Numbered from the stretch's first letter, positions 12,401-25,942 are shown. The stretch is DNA of 64,000 bases from Brachionus rotundiformis (GCA_016802295.1 JAESIW010000064.1:1-64000); one strand, 5' to 3'. The notes: a model not told the origin generated them from the sequence alone. A program made the numbers and translations.

Positions 12401-14233
12401 CTTTTATTTCCTATCCATCATTTAAGTTTAGGTCTTAATTCTATTCAAAAATTTCTATTTTTAAGCAATAATTAATTTTTTTCTTGATGAATTAATCTAA
12501 ACTAATTTAAGTAATTTTAAGACAAAAATCATTCAAGCATTAAAATAAACCAAGTTTATCAATTTAAAAGAGGTAATAGGGTTAATTGAAGCGAAAAAGC
12601 GTCGCTAACATAAAGATTATGTAAGCTTGGCAAAAATAAAATAGTCAAAGAGCCCACAAGCCAATTTAGACCATCTGACTTGGGCCAAAAGTCCAAAGTT
12701 TGGGAAAATTTGCTTTAATTACGACAGACAAGCTGCTTTGAAAATACACCTAATTTTTTTTCTTATAATTTTTTGTTAAAACGATGCTCATAAAGGTAAT
12801 TTAAATATTTAACCTGATTTAGGAATGATGAATAAAATTTTTCCAAATTTAATTCAAAGGTAATTCTTGCCAGTTTCTTAAACTGATTCATTTGACGAGC
12901 TTTATTAATTTTTAGTTTCCATAACAAATTACACAATTGATAAATGCAATTTTGCTATTTTCTAATTTAAGATAATCTTATTTTTCAAAATAGATAATCC
13001 TTTGAAAAAGTCTCGAATATAGAGCGGTCCGACTCGGTGACTTTTGATCTAAAGGTTAACCATTTCTATTCAAAAATCAAATTCGATAAGTCTTGACTTG
13101 AATTTTGTTTTTTTTTTTGTTTTATTATTGTAGAGTACTCAAGTTTTTTTAAACAAAGCCTTGAATTTAATGCTTTTTGAAAAGTTCTATTGTTAGGTAA
13201 ATTGGAGACATAATTTTTGTTTTTAACTTTTTGAGCATAAAGGCTGAATAGTTGTCTAAAAATTGTAAAAGCCTACTCACACCATGGTTTATTCGATGGG
13301 ATTTATATCTTAATTAACAATTTGAATTTCGTCCATTAGATTATTTTTAAAAATAAAAACTAATTAGCAAAAAATGTAAAACTTTTATGTTGGTCTATGG
13401 ACTTGAATGGTCAGTGAGCTTAAAGACTAATAAACTAGCTCTATTAAAACAAGATCCAAATTAAAGCAATTTAAATGGATCAAATTTAGTCATATAAATT
13501 AAATTATTAATGTTAAAAATTTAAGTTTGTGTTGTTTTTGTGTATCAAGTGTCAGATAAGTTTCATGTTACTTTAAATTTAGGGTTTACACTATGGTGCA
13601 CAATTTTGCTTTCCACGCCGCGCAGAGCCAATTTAATTGCTTTTCAAAAATTTAATTTTAAATTTCCTTGATAAGATGGCTTTCTGGTCCATTAGAGATG
13701 GACACAACCCCTTCAAACAAAACAAAAAGAAGAAAATCAGCAAGAGCTCAACCATTTTTCAAATTGGACGAAACTATCTATGAAATTAATTAATTTTTTT
13801 GTCCATTTTAATTAAAATAATATGGCTCTAATCAACAACTAAATATCCAAGATTTCAATTCGAATCCATCTCTCGGCCCCACTAACACTAACAGTAACTA
13901 TAACAAAAATCTAAATAAATTATAATATTTTTTTGCAATCAAGCAAACAACCAACAACAAAAAAATCAATTTTTTTTTATATTTTTCTAATTTCCACTCA
14001 TTCTTGAAATTAAAATTCTAATCATGAACCGCTGAGCGACCATTTTTTGGGGCGTTTTAGCCAAAAAATTTACACCCATTCCTTAATAAAGCTCAAATAT
14101 TTACATTTATTACTTTTTCCTAATTTTAGATTTAAAATGTTTAGCCTATATCACAAATATTGAAGTTAACCCCCCTCAAATCGATACACCTTTTAATACT
14201 TTATTTGTGTAAATAGCTGAACATTGGTCTAAA
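9429..14233. other. Long intergenic stretch, no gene recognised
   Basis: About 4.8 kb of AT-rich sequence. Short open frames at 11716-11928 and 12263-12475 are low-complexity K/F/L-rich translations of poly-A/T sequence and are not supported. Nothing resembling a tRNA or a conserved RNA was found by eye. Confidence 0.5.
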
Positions 14234-17200
14234 ATGCTTATAAATGATAAATCAATACTAATAAATAGCAAAAAATTATCGCAATCATCGAACAATGTGG
14301 CAAATCCAGTAGTGATAATACCAAATCAATCCAATCTACTAATCGATGACTTGTTGAACAACAATAGCTTGCTGAATAATGGTAACAAAGTTGAGCAGGA
14401 CATGAGCGAGATAAAATACATGAAGGGCTATGTGAATGTGCTCAGAGAGAGGTTTACACGCAAGTCGCTTGGTGCGGACGCGGAGTCCTTTCAGGAAAGG
14501 CAAAAAAGTCGCCCTTCGGGCAGTACCAATCAGGATAGTCACCGACGCAGGTCGGTCTCGCCGTTCATCTCGTCGCCATCGACCGCAAACAGTGGCAAAC
14601 TCGTGCCCAAAGAGCCTAAGAACAAGCTTTTCGCTTCGCAGGACGACTTGCGCAACCCCAAGCCTCCGAAACCAGTAAACAAAAACTTTTCCCACTCGAG
14701 TCTCCTGGACGACAACCAGTCAATAGTTAAGTGCACTTATTTAAATGAAATTAACCAAGACGAGCTGCCAAAGCCCAATTTTGTCTCTTCGGTAAAAAAT
14801 CTGTTCGAAAAGCAGATAAAAAATGAAAATCTAGCTCAGAACAACCATCATGGACACACCATTGACAGGAAGGAAAAAATTAGTCCAAATAAACAGTTAT
14901 TAGTTGTATCGAACCAACAGGCCGACACTCTGGTCGAAAAGCTCAAGCAAAATGGTGCTGTTGTTTACCAGCATGATTCCAGCACCGTAAACCATCAACG
15001 TAAGTTTTATCTTTTTTTTCAGTTTCAAAATATTTTTAATAAAATATTATTGTTGTGTTATTTCCTATCAAAATTGATTGACAAGTTTGTCTTTGGAATT
15101 AATGAGTTGGATTTTAATTTAAGAAAGTAATAATTTTTTTGTTCTCAAGCAAAATTTAAAAGTCTTAAGCTCCTAGTCCGAGTTTAGTATTTAGTGAATA
15201 AAAGATATTGTTATACCTTGAATTATTCAAATTTATCTAGTTTTTCTTTTTTAGCCAAAACTAAATAAAGAAGTGGTTATTTTAAAATTTAATTATTAAA
15301 AGTGAATCTAAATGCTAATTGATTATTAAATTTAAATTTCAAGATTAAGATTTAAAAAGAAAAGATAACAAAAAAGATTAGGTATGTTTTAACATTTGAT
15401 GCTTTTAGAATGTTAATTGGTATATTATTTGTGTTATTTTAGAATTTTTTTATTTTTAATTTTGAAAAAAAATATTGTCTTATTAAATCTTGAATGTTTT
15501 TGCGTTATAATTTTAACTTTAGATAAAATAAAAGAAATTTTAAAAGTTAATCTTGAAAATAAATATTTAAATATGCTAGAAAAATATTAATCTTTGTAGC
15601 TCTTGTACTGCTGAAAATCTTTTGTGGTCCAATTTTGGCCTAATTCAACTTTTAAAACTTAACAATTTTCAAAAAATAACTAGTTTTAGTAAGATTTCAC
15701 ATATTATTTCTATTTAACTCAACTAAGTATCCAAAAAGTACAAATTTTTTTCAAATTTTAAATTAATTCACCTAAGATTTCTTTTAAATTAATAATCGTT
15801 AATTATGTTTTTAATGAGTTTAGGAACATTTTGACTAGGCTTGGTAACTGCCTTTAATTTAGCCTTATTTTAATTGATTTATTGATTGATAATAAATGTT
15901 AAAATTAAAATTATTGTTGAAAAGGAGAAAAATATAAAAAAATAAAGAATTAATCAGGAATGAGAAGATTCAAAGAGTAAAAAATTCATATAGTGAAGAA
16001 AATATTTTTTTAATGGCCCGATATTAGAAAGAATTTATGACAGAAAAGACGCAAATTAAATAATAAAAAAGTTTTATAAAAATTCTAAAAAAAAAATTAT
16101 ATAGCTTGAATATAGAAATTATAAAAGAGAGATTTTTTAAATTCGGCAATACTCAATAATCATTAAGATTTTAAAAAATACCATAAACCAAGCGACTTTC
16201 TTTCCCAATTGAGGAGAAGTGTTTAGTTAAGGCTTTCTGCAGTGGGTCAACTGTACAGCAGGTTCGTAGCTTAATAATTATAGATGCAAATTGATTTAAT
16301 TGATTGATTAGATGATCGTGATAAATTTTCTAGCAATTAAAATAATAAACTAGATTTTTTAAATTAGTGATTTTTTTCAAAATATTAAAGACCCATAGAT
16401 TATTAAAAAGGAAATAATATGACTAATTAGTGGCGAAATTAGCAAATCCCTTAGAATTAAATAATTCATTTTTCATTATTAAAATTACTAAATTACTTTC
16501 CAGTTTATTAATTAAACTATTCAAGACTTCTAGTAAAGAGTAGGCACATTACACAACTCAATGGGTTACTATAGAATCTAAAAGGCTAAAATCAACCAAT
16601 ATACTTAAAACTTAGAATAGGAAAAATAAATAAGCAATTAATACCAAGTCTTTGGAAGGTGCTTAAGCAAACTTTTATTAATTACTTGGCAAAGTTGTTA
16701 GGTAATTTGGTTATTTACAATAGCACGATTATTACATAAAACTAGAGGACTTAAACAAATCCTCTATTTGCACAACTTTAAAGGCATTTGTGACTTTTGA
16801 TTTGAGTTTTTAAAATATTTAATCACTAAATTTTGTTCTTTTTTAGAGACCAATTACGAAATTGAGTGTGTGCCAGTAGATCAGAAAGCATCAGACACCA
16901 TTGACTCGGCCAAAAAAGAACCAAAGTCACCCAAAGCCCATTTCAAGAAGCATTTGTCAAACGCCACAAATATCAATCACATCCCAAGTCCGCATCCGCC
17001 CAGCAACGGCCTGGACAAAGAAAACAAAAGTCTGGACACAAAAAGTGAGGACTCTGGCTCGATTCTCTCTTTCAAAGAGCGCAAAGAACTCTTCTCCAAA
17101 AAACAACCAACGCCAAATTCGGTTCACCACAATTTTCATCCACCGCATCAAACCAACCACAGTAAACGCTTCAAAACCGACTATTCTTATTCAACACCTG

Positions 17201-18126
17201 TCGAAGAAGATACCAAGTCTAACAGTATTTCAAATGCTCTAAACGTCAACTCAAACAACAATAACAGTGTGCCAGAATCAGGTGAAAATGATTCTGACCG
17301 AGTAGAAACATTTACTGCTGACAAAATTTTGGAACAACAGAAGCAAAAGCTTAAGTCCAAATCAAGTGTCAAAATGAAGACCTATTACGGTGGTCAAGAA
17401 GTAAAAGATTTGAAATCACTGAACCTTAGCTTTATGACACCGAGTCAAAATAGCAAGCCAATGCAGATAAATCCAGTACATCAGCCGACTAGAGTTGTGC
17501 AAGCCCAGTCGTCTCCAGCATCCAATTCATCTCTGGAATACTTTAAATTTGAATTTATTGGTGCCGGTGTAAAATTGGACAAGTCCATTCTAATTGTAAA
17601 TAATCAAAGTGCGCATGTACAGATCAAGAATAAGAAAAATGTGCCACTAAGGGTCAATTTTACCGAAGAGCCGGAGACATACGAGTATCCGTCATTTGAG
17701 TTTGTGCTAAAAGAGATGGGCTTTGACCCGCTTGATGAAGAAGATGATGACTCAAATAATCAGACAGAGACCGAGAGTCAATCGTCGTCGACGTCAAGTC
17801 TAAGTCAGTTTTTGCCCGGTAGATTCAGCTTCGATGATGACCCGGGCATCGAAATGGACAATGAGGCCGATTTACTAAAGACAAATATATTTGATAGTAA
17901 TCCGACTAATTTTAGCAAATTGGGTTCAGGATTTACCAATTTTAAGCCCTCGTGGCACAGAGACTATGAATTAGGCTCATTGGAACATTTGAATGTCAAG
18001 TCGGATGGAGGAAGAAATTCAGTAGAGACAAGTAGCAGTGAATCGTTGACCAACGATATACTGCCATCCAAGGATGACCAATTGAAAAAATGGAGCTCGG
18101 ATATGGACTCGAATATTTTATTTTGA
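14234..18126 (+). CDS. Taperin/phostensin-like PP1-binding protein (2 exons)
   Basis: Probable cytoskeleton-associated regulator that docks protein phosphatase 1. Exons 14234-14999 and 16847-18126 flank a 1.85-kb GT-AG intron; phases agree and the joined product is 681 aa. Most of it is predicted disordered, rich in S, N, K, P, with acidic runs. Near residues 519-535 a PP1 docking motif RVNF (Arg524-Phe527) lies within PLRVNFTEEPETYEYPS, which resembles the KISF...FEYPSE core of taperin and phostensin. SFKERKELFSKK and SVKNLFEKQ fit the short helical repeats of that family. Coding exons are visibly less AT-rich than flanks. An alternative is an unrelated disordered protein with an RVxF site; I put the family call at about one in two. 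A polyadenylation AATAAA is near 18377. Confidence 0.6.
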
Positions 18127-18517
18127 TTAATTTGTTAATTTGTGGTTGTGTTTAAGCCAATATTGGTTCACATTTAATCAACAGACCATTGAGGTCTATT
18201 GAAAATTAATTTTTTTTCTTCTTCTCTCTTTTTTTAAATTTATAATTCAAATTTATTTATAATTTTTTTTTTTTAAATTAAATCAAAAATGTAAAGTAAA
18301 TTTATTTAAATACAATGATAGTTTGATTTTTTTCTTTTTTTTTCTGATCTTTAATTTATTTGCTCATTTTTAAACAAAATAAAATTGATTTATAGTAAAA
18401 AATTTTATCTTATTAATTTATTATTTTCAAATGATTCTTCTAAAGAGCTTTGTATATTTAGAAAAGAGTAGCTAAAAATTTATCAAGATTAATGACATAT
18501 ATTTGAAAATTAATAAC
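18127..18517. other. 3' flank of the taperin-like gene
   Basis: AT-rich 3' untranslated and intergenic sequence with AATAAA near 18377; nothing else recognised before the LINE tail. Confidence 0.5.
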
Positions 18518-19138
18518 TAGTAGTAGTAGTAGTAGTAGTAGTTCTTGCTGCGACACCTAACATATAGAGTGTCTGAGCCTATCACTGTCATTTGGCCGTG
18601 TGGAGCTGTAGCAGCCGATTCCATTGAATTTATCTAAAGACTTTTTGAAACACGCAGTTGATTTAGATTTTACCACTTCTTCTGACAACTTCTTCTCCAA
18701 TGCGGGACTATCCTATTTGAGAAAAAGGTATGTCTGGCACTAACCGCAGCTGCAAAATCGTTTCTAATTTGAGCAGGGAAACTTTCTCTCTGAAATCTGA
18801 TACTATTCCCTCTTAACGCCGCAGCAGGACCATTGTATTCTGATCTATTTCTGATCAAATCTCTGACCAGGTCCACTTTTTCTAAACCATTGACTAATTT
18901 GTAAATTTCAATCAAGTCTCCTCTCACTCTTCTTTCACTAAGCCTTGTCAAAACCAGTTTAAACAACCTAATTTCATACGACATATTTTTTAGATGCATA
19001 GGTATTTATGTCACCCTCTCTTGTATCCTCTCTAATTCATTCACATCCTTTTTCATACTTGGATTCCAAACATGTACTGCGTAGTCTAGGTGGGGTCTCA
19101 CCATTGATGTATACAATCTTAACAACCTTTCATCTCAA
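18518..19138 (-). mobile_element. 5'-truncated LINE copy with (CTA)n 3' tail
   Basis: Read on the minus strand, this matches about 50506-51076 of the larger LINE. It carries the end of the reverse-transcriptase ORF (18670-18999: KNMSYEIRLFKLVLTRLSER, RRVRGDLIEIYKLVNGLEKV and a FFSNRIVPHW block), preceded by VRPHLDYAVHVWNPSMKKDV as a decayed frame. The copy ends in a CTA microsatellite (TAG repeats at 18518-18542 on the plus strand), taken as the element's 3' terminus. It keeps about 36 bp near the 3' end, and the codons for the PHLDYA region, that the 49.4-kb copy has lost. Confidence 0.85.
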
Positions 19139-19464
19139 CTAGCACCAAAAGGTATTAAATTTATTTGATTACATTTGGATTTTTTTGGTTAATCTAAATT
19201 GATAATTAAAAAAAATAAATTTAAAAGATTATCATTATTTCAAAAAGCTTTTAAATTATTGCTTGATTATAAAATTTAGATTGACTAGCCAAAGCTAAAA
19301 AAGATTCAGTGAATGATTTATTCTATTTATTCTTTTGATTTTTTAAAATTCCTTAATAACAAAAACAAATACAAAGTTCATTAATTTTGAGTAAGGAAAA
19401 TTGTCTAGTTTCATTAGTTTTTAAAATTTGAAATTTTTTGAATACCATTTAATGTACATATCGT
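19139..19464. other. Spacer between LINE copy and small element
   Basis: AT-rich, nothing recognised. Confidence 0.4.
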
Positions 19465-19822
19465 AAAGAGAAGGATATTGTGAATTTCAAAAACAAACAG
19501 AACAAAAATTCTTCCTTTTTTGATAAATCAAAATTTACTAAAATAAAATATATTTAATAAACATAGTGCAACATACTTTGTTGCATCATTTTTGCCTAAA
19601 ATGATTTTTCTGATGTTGATTCAAGGCAAAAAGTAAAGCATTAATTATACAGAAATTGATTATTGATTTTGTTTAACTAAAAAACGAAAATAAAGTTTTC
19701 ATTTTTGATAAAAAAGTTGTAGTATTTTTTTAAGTATATTTTATTTTATTAAATTTTAATTTATCAAAATAGAAAGAGTTTTTGTTCTGTTTGTTTTTGA
19801 AATTCACAATACCAAAGAGAAG
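19465..19822. mobile_element. Small TIR element with 9-bp target-site duplication
   Basis: The element body is 19474-19813 (340 bp). Its ends are inverted copies over about 36 bp (TATTGTGAATTTCAAAAACA and onward). It is flanked by the direct repeat AAAGAGAAG at 19465-19473 and 19814-19822. A 9-bp duplication with long TIRs is the signature of Mutator-like (MULE) elements; with no ORF this is a non-autonomous member. Superfamily assignment is inferred from duplication length only. Confidence 0.75.
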
Positions 19823-19924
19823 AAAGTCCATGATCTTAAAATCCATCTTATTCACGAAAATTTAATTATTTGAAAAAAGGCATAAATAAACAGATTCAAA
19901 AGAAAGTAATGTGTTAGATAGCGC

Positions 19925-20185
19925 AACTTTGATAGATGGTCCAAGAATTGAGTTCGTGAGCGAATTCACATTTTTGGGAAAAACCATTGGTGAAATGATG
20001 GAATCACATAGAGATTAGTGTTGGGATCCGTACAAGCGGGCACCAAACTCGCCAAGATATTGGAAAATAGTGACTGTGTCCGCATGAACTAGGCAACCAT
20101 TTGGTGGTCGATCACTTGACCAGTCAGTACAGCGGTCTAACTTTATGACCGCCAGAAAACTGATGGTCAAAAACAGAGGAAACAA
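19925..20185 (+). pseudogene. Decayed LINE reverse-transcriptase C-terminal fragment
   Basis: The frame reading DGPRIEFVSEFTFLGKTIGE matches the 'vdeFkYLG' block found after the RT catalytic domain in non-LTR elements. After a frameshift, QAGTKLAKILENSDCVRMN follows, as expected for the next block. Stops interrupt the rest. It is a different LINE lineage from the (CTA)n-tailed copies. Confidence 0.5.
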
Positions 20186-20346
20186 AATAAATTTAATTAG
20201 CAAAAACAAATAAGTTCCTATTCAAAAGCTGATATTTTTTTTCTTTTTAATGAATTAAATTTTAACATTTTTTAAATTTCAAAAGTTTTTTTCTCCCAAT
20301 TTTGTTTAATTGAATTTTATCCATTTTTTAAACTAACATGATCTTA

Positions 20347-20654
20347 TTAAAAAATGGCGTTGTGAAATTTGGAACAAAAAACAAAAACAAAATATCAAAA
20401 ATGTCAAAGTTCAAGTTCAGAAGGAGCAAATCATGTTCCGTGAATTGTAACACTTGGCACATCCATTGTACCACCAATATTATGATTCTGCAAAACTCTG
20501 CAATAAGTCTGCGAAATACAGAACTTTGTGTATAAAGGATGTACCAGGTGTTTCAACTTACAGAGCATGTTTTGCTTTATCAGAACTTCAGCTTTAGCAT
20601 TTTTGATATTTTGTTTTTGTCTTTTGTTCCAAATTTCACAATGCCTTAAAAAAT
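20347..20654. mobile_element. Second small TIR element with 9-bp target-site duplication
   Basis: The body is 20356-20645 (290 bp) with inverted ends of about 48 bp differing at only a few positions (GGCRTTGTGAAATTTGGAAC...). It is bounded by the direct repeat TTAAAAAAT at 20347-20355 and 20646-20654. The terminal sequence is related to, but distinct from, the element at 19474-19813. The two short open frames inside it are chance. Confidence 0.78.
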
Positions 20655-23600
20655 TGTATCGGTCATTAAGATGGACCGCTTCTAAGACCGTCTATAAGAC
20701 TGTTGGCAGAAAGTAAGAAAATATAACACTGCACACTGGCCTGAGATAGTATCAAATGATGAATTATACAAAAAAAACACATTCAGAACCATTGAGCCAA
20801 TGCATGAAGAATACAAGACTATGGTTACTTGGGTTTGAGCATTCACTTTGAATGAAAGGTTCGTGTTTGCCAAAAGAGCTCATCAACAAATACTTCAAGG
20901 ATTTTTGAAAAATAAGTCAACGACGATTAGTAAAAATTTAATTATAGCTTAATTTTTTATCTATAGCTACCATTTTCAAAAAAATAACTCGCTCCAAGAC
21001 CTCTTACAGAAGAGGAAATATAAATTTTTTCTACCATTAAAAATACAGAATATCCATACAGTATGTCACAGAAAGTTAGAATTAAACTGAAAAAAATAAA
21101 GATATTTCTTTTTTGCAAATAAAAATATCTCAAATTATGATTTTTTATGCTTGATTTAGGTATCTATTTAAAGCTTATTTTTTCTCCTTTTAAATCAATT
21201 ACAACACTTAAGCTTAAAAATAAAAATCTCCCATTAATTAAATCCAAAAAAAATGTAACTTTCTTTTAGAGAGTCGAAAATTAGCACAAAAAGTTAGAAA
21301 CCAGGTTTTAGCTCACTGAATATAGAGAAAAGATTTTAAAATTTAAGATTTCCTGTTTGAAACAATAAATGAATTTTTGATAAAGAAAAAAAATATGGTA
21401 AAATTTGTATCAAATAGACAGACAAATTGTAAACTTAATGCACTTCAATTTTTCAATTTCAAGTTTTATCAACAGGCTTGTGTCCATGTCATAAAGACCG
21501 ATTATCACTCCATTTTACAAATTAAAATAAATTTACATAATTTTTTAAAAAAGTAAAACATTGAAATATTTAAATTAAATTCTTTGAATTTTTTTTTCAA
21601 AATCTGTGAAAATTAAATTGATTCTATTAAAAATGAATGCTTAAATGTTGTAAATTTCAACATTGATCTCTTGATCACAAAGCAATTTATAAGTCTTGAG
21701 TAAAAAAATCCAAAATGTTTTTCACCATTTACTGATTTTGATGTTGGTACTATCAGATTCTCACTGTTCCTTAAATTATATTTTAAATTATTTTTTTCTT
21801 GAGTCATTCTTCTTTAAATTCTTCCTTAGATTTTGAGGAGAATTATGAAAGTATTGTGTTTTATAAGCATAAGATAGCATTCTATCAAGTATTCTATGCT
21901 GGAATGCATATAAACCATACTTTTCTAATGCACTTATTTCACAATAATATATTGACAGATAGAAATCTAATAGTTCTTATTTTGAGTTTAAATATAAACT
22001 TTGATTTTACTTTTTTGTTTCTTATAATTTTAAATGATACTTTATACTTATTAGAACTATATAATCTTGATCTAACTTCTAAATACTACTTAGATAATTA
22101 ATGAAATAGACAAGATACAAAATCAAGGTGCAAAATTTTAATTGTTGTTTTTGGGTGTTGTTTTCATAGTATTTTTTTTATTAACCTTAATGTTAAATTA
22201 ATCTTTAATAATTAAATAAATAAAGTAAATATTTTAGTTCAGCGGCATTTTTGAAAGAGCAAAATGGAAAAAAACTTTAATTGGAATGTGACGTATTTTG
22301 AAATTTTACAGCAAATTAATCAAACTGTTTATTTGTTTGAATGATTGAAGTGAATGAAAGTTTAAATATAAAATTTATTTTAAATACATAAATAATCAAG
22401 ACTAACAATAAAAATAGATAAAAAAAACTTAACTAAAATGGCATAACAATGATTCTCTACCAGCAGCTGCAAATAAACAAATTTTGTGAAACTAAATTAA
22501 ATATAAATCTTAATGAATTATTTTACTCAATACCAATTTTCTATAAAAACTTGTGTGATTAATTGAGAATACGATAAATTTTTATCATAACATTATACAT
22601 TATTTTATACTTTTTTCCAAAAATTTTTATACAAAAAATTGATCACACTTTTCAACCGGTTTAGAATTACACTATTTAAAATTAGCTTATTAAATGGAAT
22701 AATAAATGATCACTTTAGATTTATGTATTTGTTTACCAAATAGTTTCTAAATCGGAAAAAGGAAAAAAATTATCTATTCAGATAGAAATATTTTATAAAA
22801 AAATAAAAAACTAAAAATACCCTCACTCGTTTGGATGAACAAAGAGGAATATTTTTTATTAATTTTTATCAGTGCCAATGAGCGCCTAGGTAAAGAAATA
22901 GATAAGCTGGTTAAAAATGAATGCCAAAACTCAACAAGTATACGGCAAAATCAATTAAACTCGTAAGCTAATTTCGATAAATTTTATAAAGTATTATACT
23001 TCAAAAGAATTAATTACACTAGAATTTATATCATATTAAAATTTAAACTTGTTCTATACAGCTCTCGTGTCTTTAGAGAATTGTATTTCGACATGATAAA
23101 TAATCCTCTTTTTTATACTTATATCTTATCACGAAACTTTATTTTAATTATTTAACAAAATAAACAAATAACGAGTTATTACCTGATAATAGAAACTCTT
23201 TCTCAACAAGAAGAAATTCTACAATACAACTACAATTGCGATCAGAGACAAAATTTGTTTTTTTAAACATGTCAATTTGGTATAAAAAGTAAACAAAATT
23301 TTAATTTTTTAATTTTATTTTTTAAAAATTTCATCAATTTACTTTGTCTTTTAGTAAAAGTAAATTTTATTTTTGCATTGAATAATCTTTTTATTAGCAA
23401 ATAAAAAATTAAGTGATAATATTTTAAAATAACTTGATCAATTTGTAGCCCATTTGAATAAAAAGGAAGGGATAAATAGATAAAATATTTATATGATGAA
23501 ACTGATACTTTTAAACAAAATTTATTCTAATTAGCATTTGCACGGGCTAAATTAAACTAATTGCATTTATGACAGACTAATTCAGATCTATTTAAGTTCG

Positions 23601-25942
23601 ATTAACTAAACTCAAAAAAAGTTAGTATTTTAAACAGATAAATTCTTGCGTAAGTTGATTTTACAAATGGCCTAAAATGATTAATCTAACTGTAATTGTA
23701 AGATAATTTGCAACTAGGTTTTCGCTCAGACTGAATTGTGCCAGGCCCAGCTAAGCAACAAGCTTGAATGAATCAATTAGCTCGTGTCTTTTGTTACTGC
23801 CATAAATAATGAACAAAAGTGTTCCAAATTAATTGAACATTTTGGGCTATTAAATCGAGCATTTTGTTCAGATTAATTTCCTGATATTTTGCTAAAATAA
23901 TAAACCAACTTACAGATAGTTAATCATGGTTCTATTAAAAAAATTTTCATTCTCTTGCTATTTGCTTTCTCGCTAAAGCCTAATTCTCCAGAGTATTGAA
24001 ATTTTACCTTTATATTCCGCATTCCTTGCACCTAGTCAATTAATTTAGTAATCTATCAATTACAACAACAACAAAAACTAATTAAATAAATTTGGGGAAA
24101 AAAATTTAAAATTAATTTTGATTTTTAAATGTGATTAATTGGACTTAATTGCTTCATTTGATGAGCAATTTGGTCAAAAGAAAAAATTATTTAATAAATA
24201 AATAGCATGACTTAAACCCAATGCGGAATACTAAGATTAAATTTATGAAAAAAGAAAAATATTTTAATAGGTGAAAATGAGCCAGATTACTTTTAAAATT
24301 TAAATATTAAAATAAAATGTATACACAAAGTTTATTTAAATTGAATTAAATCTTAGAGGAATGGATAATATTTATGTATTTGAATTAGAGCCGGGATATT
24401 CATTAAGGAATAATTCATCAAATTTAAAATGGAGATTGTATTTTTTTGAGAGAAGATAAAAGCCAACATCACAATAAGTTTAAGATGTGTAGATAAAAAT
24501 AATAGACTCAGAGGGATCCGATGTTTAGAAAATTTCATTATCTATTTTCATTTTCCAGAAATACATACAAAAATCATTGAGCTTTGCATTTATTGGTATA
24601 CCCCCGATATTTTGCTAGCTCAGTAGACTTTAATCAAAAGCGGTTAAGAACAACTTGGAAATTTATTCACGAGTTTTACTTATCTAAATACGCTAAATTT
24701 ATTTATTGAATTTATTGATTTAATTTGGAAAGTAAAACTTTTGCATTTAAGCCATTCAGATGTTGTTTTATTAACTTGATTGTTGTAAATTTTAAATTTA
24801 ATTAAGGCATTTAATTTGGTAGAATTGAAATGAAAAACAACTTGGATCAAAAGAATAAAGTTTGTTAGATTTTTGATTTGAATTAATCGATTAGTTCGAA
24901 TTACATAAATCTTAATGAAGGAAAAAATAAAAATAACAAAGCTTTAGCTGTATATCTGCATTTATCATCTAAGTTAAATTTGAAAGCAGATTAAGCCCAA
25001 ATATTGGTTATTTGAGTCGCATAATTAATTGAAAAATTTTGTTAAAAAAATTCTTAAATAAAAAGTTTATCTTACAAAAAAGATATTTTAGTTTTTAATT
25101 GACCATATGCTCACAAGTTTTTTCTTAAAGACACAAATTAGTTTTAAAAAAATAAAAAAACAACTGAAATTATCATCAGCACATCAATTACTCTATTTGT
25201 TTTTAATTAAAAAATTAATTTTCTTTGTAGATAATGTATTTATTCAGCGATTAGTGAATAAAAGTTTAAGTAAGTTTTAAGAGATAAGTCGAACATGATA
25301 TGGTCTGGTGACAAAATTTACAAGTTTACAGCCTAAAGTCAGACTTAGAATAAAATGATGATACTTAAGGCTAGCTTTTCTTAATTTAAGTTAAGTAACG
25401 ATATTAATTGAAACAGAAAATTTGATTCCAAGTTGATTAGGGATTAGGAAAAAATTAAAATAATTTGATTGATTTTCAAAGTATAAAACAATTCAACAGA
25501 GACTAAACACATTATCAAAAATAGAGCTCAAAAGCTGTTTACATTTTAGAGCTAAGATTTTTCTTTTTTTTTTTGGTAAATTAAAGTGTTAATTACATGG
25601 AACTAAAAACCAAAAAGTTAAATAACAATAAATTCAAATACTTGATTTGAATAGATTTAGGAAGTAGCTGTTCTTGGGCTTAATTTTTCCAATCAAAATT
25701 GATTTTTATCAGTAAAGCTAACTAAACCTTAATTTTACAATCTGCTAAATTAAATTCATACGTAACTTGAACCTTGGAATAGATCAAGCATAAGCTAAGC
25801 AGCTGGGTAATGAATTAAGGATAATTTTACTCAGGGTTTAAGGGTCTTGAAAAAGATATCTGTATCTGATGTTTTATCTCTTTTCTAGAAATAAGCATGA
25901 AAAATTGATGAAATTTTTTAAAAACTAAATGAGATTCAAAGA
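20655..25942. other. Long intergenic stretch, no gene recognised
   Basis: More than 5 kb of AT-rich sequence. Open frames at 21613-21807, 21799-22101 and 24353-24538 are F/L/N/K-rich without motifs and are probably chance. The TRPA-like gene A promoter should lie near the right end. Confidence 0.45.

Noticed and set aside
14339..14695. 118-codon antisense open frame inside the taperin-like exon
   Set aside because: Mirrors the sense exon, which has splice-consistent continuation and a PP1-docking motif; no family resemblance on the antisense side.
16225..16275. Segment with GGTTCG considered as a tRNA T-arm
   Set aside because: No cloverleaf, acceptor stem or anticodon arm could be formed.
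21799..22101. 100-codon open frame in the long intergenic stretch
   Set aside because: No ATG-supported motif, composition typical of random AT-rich sequence.
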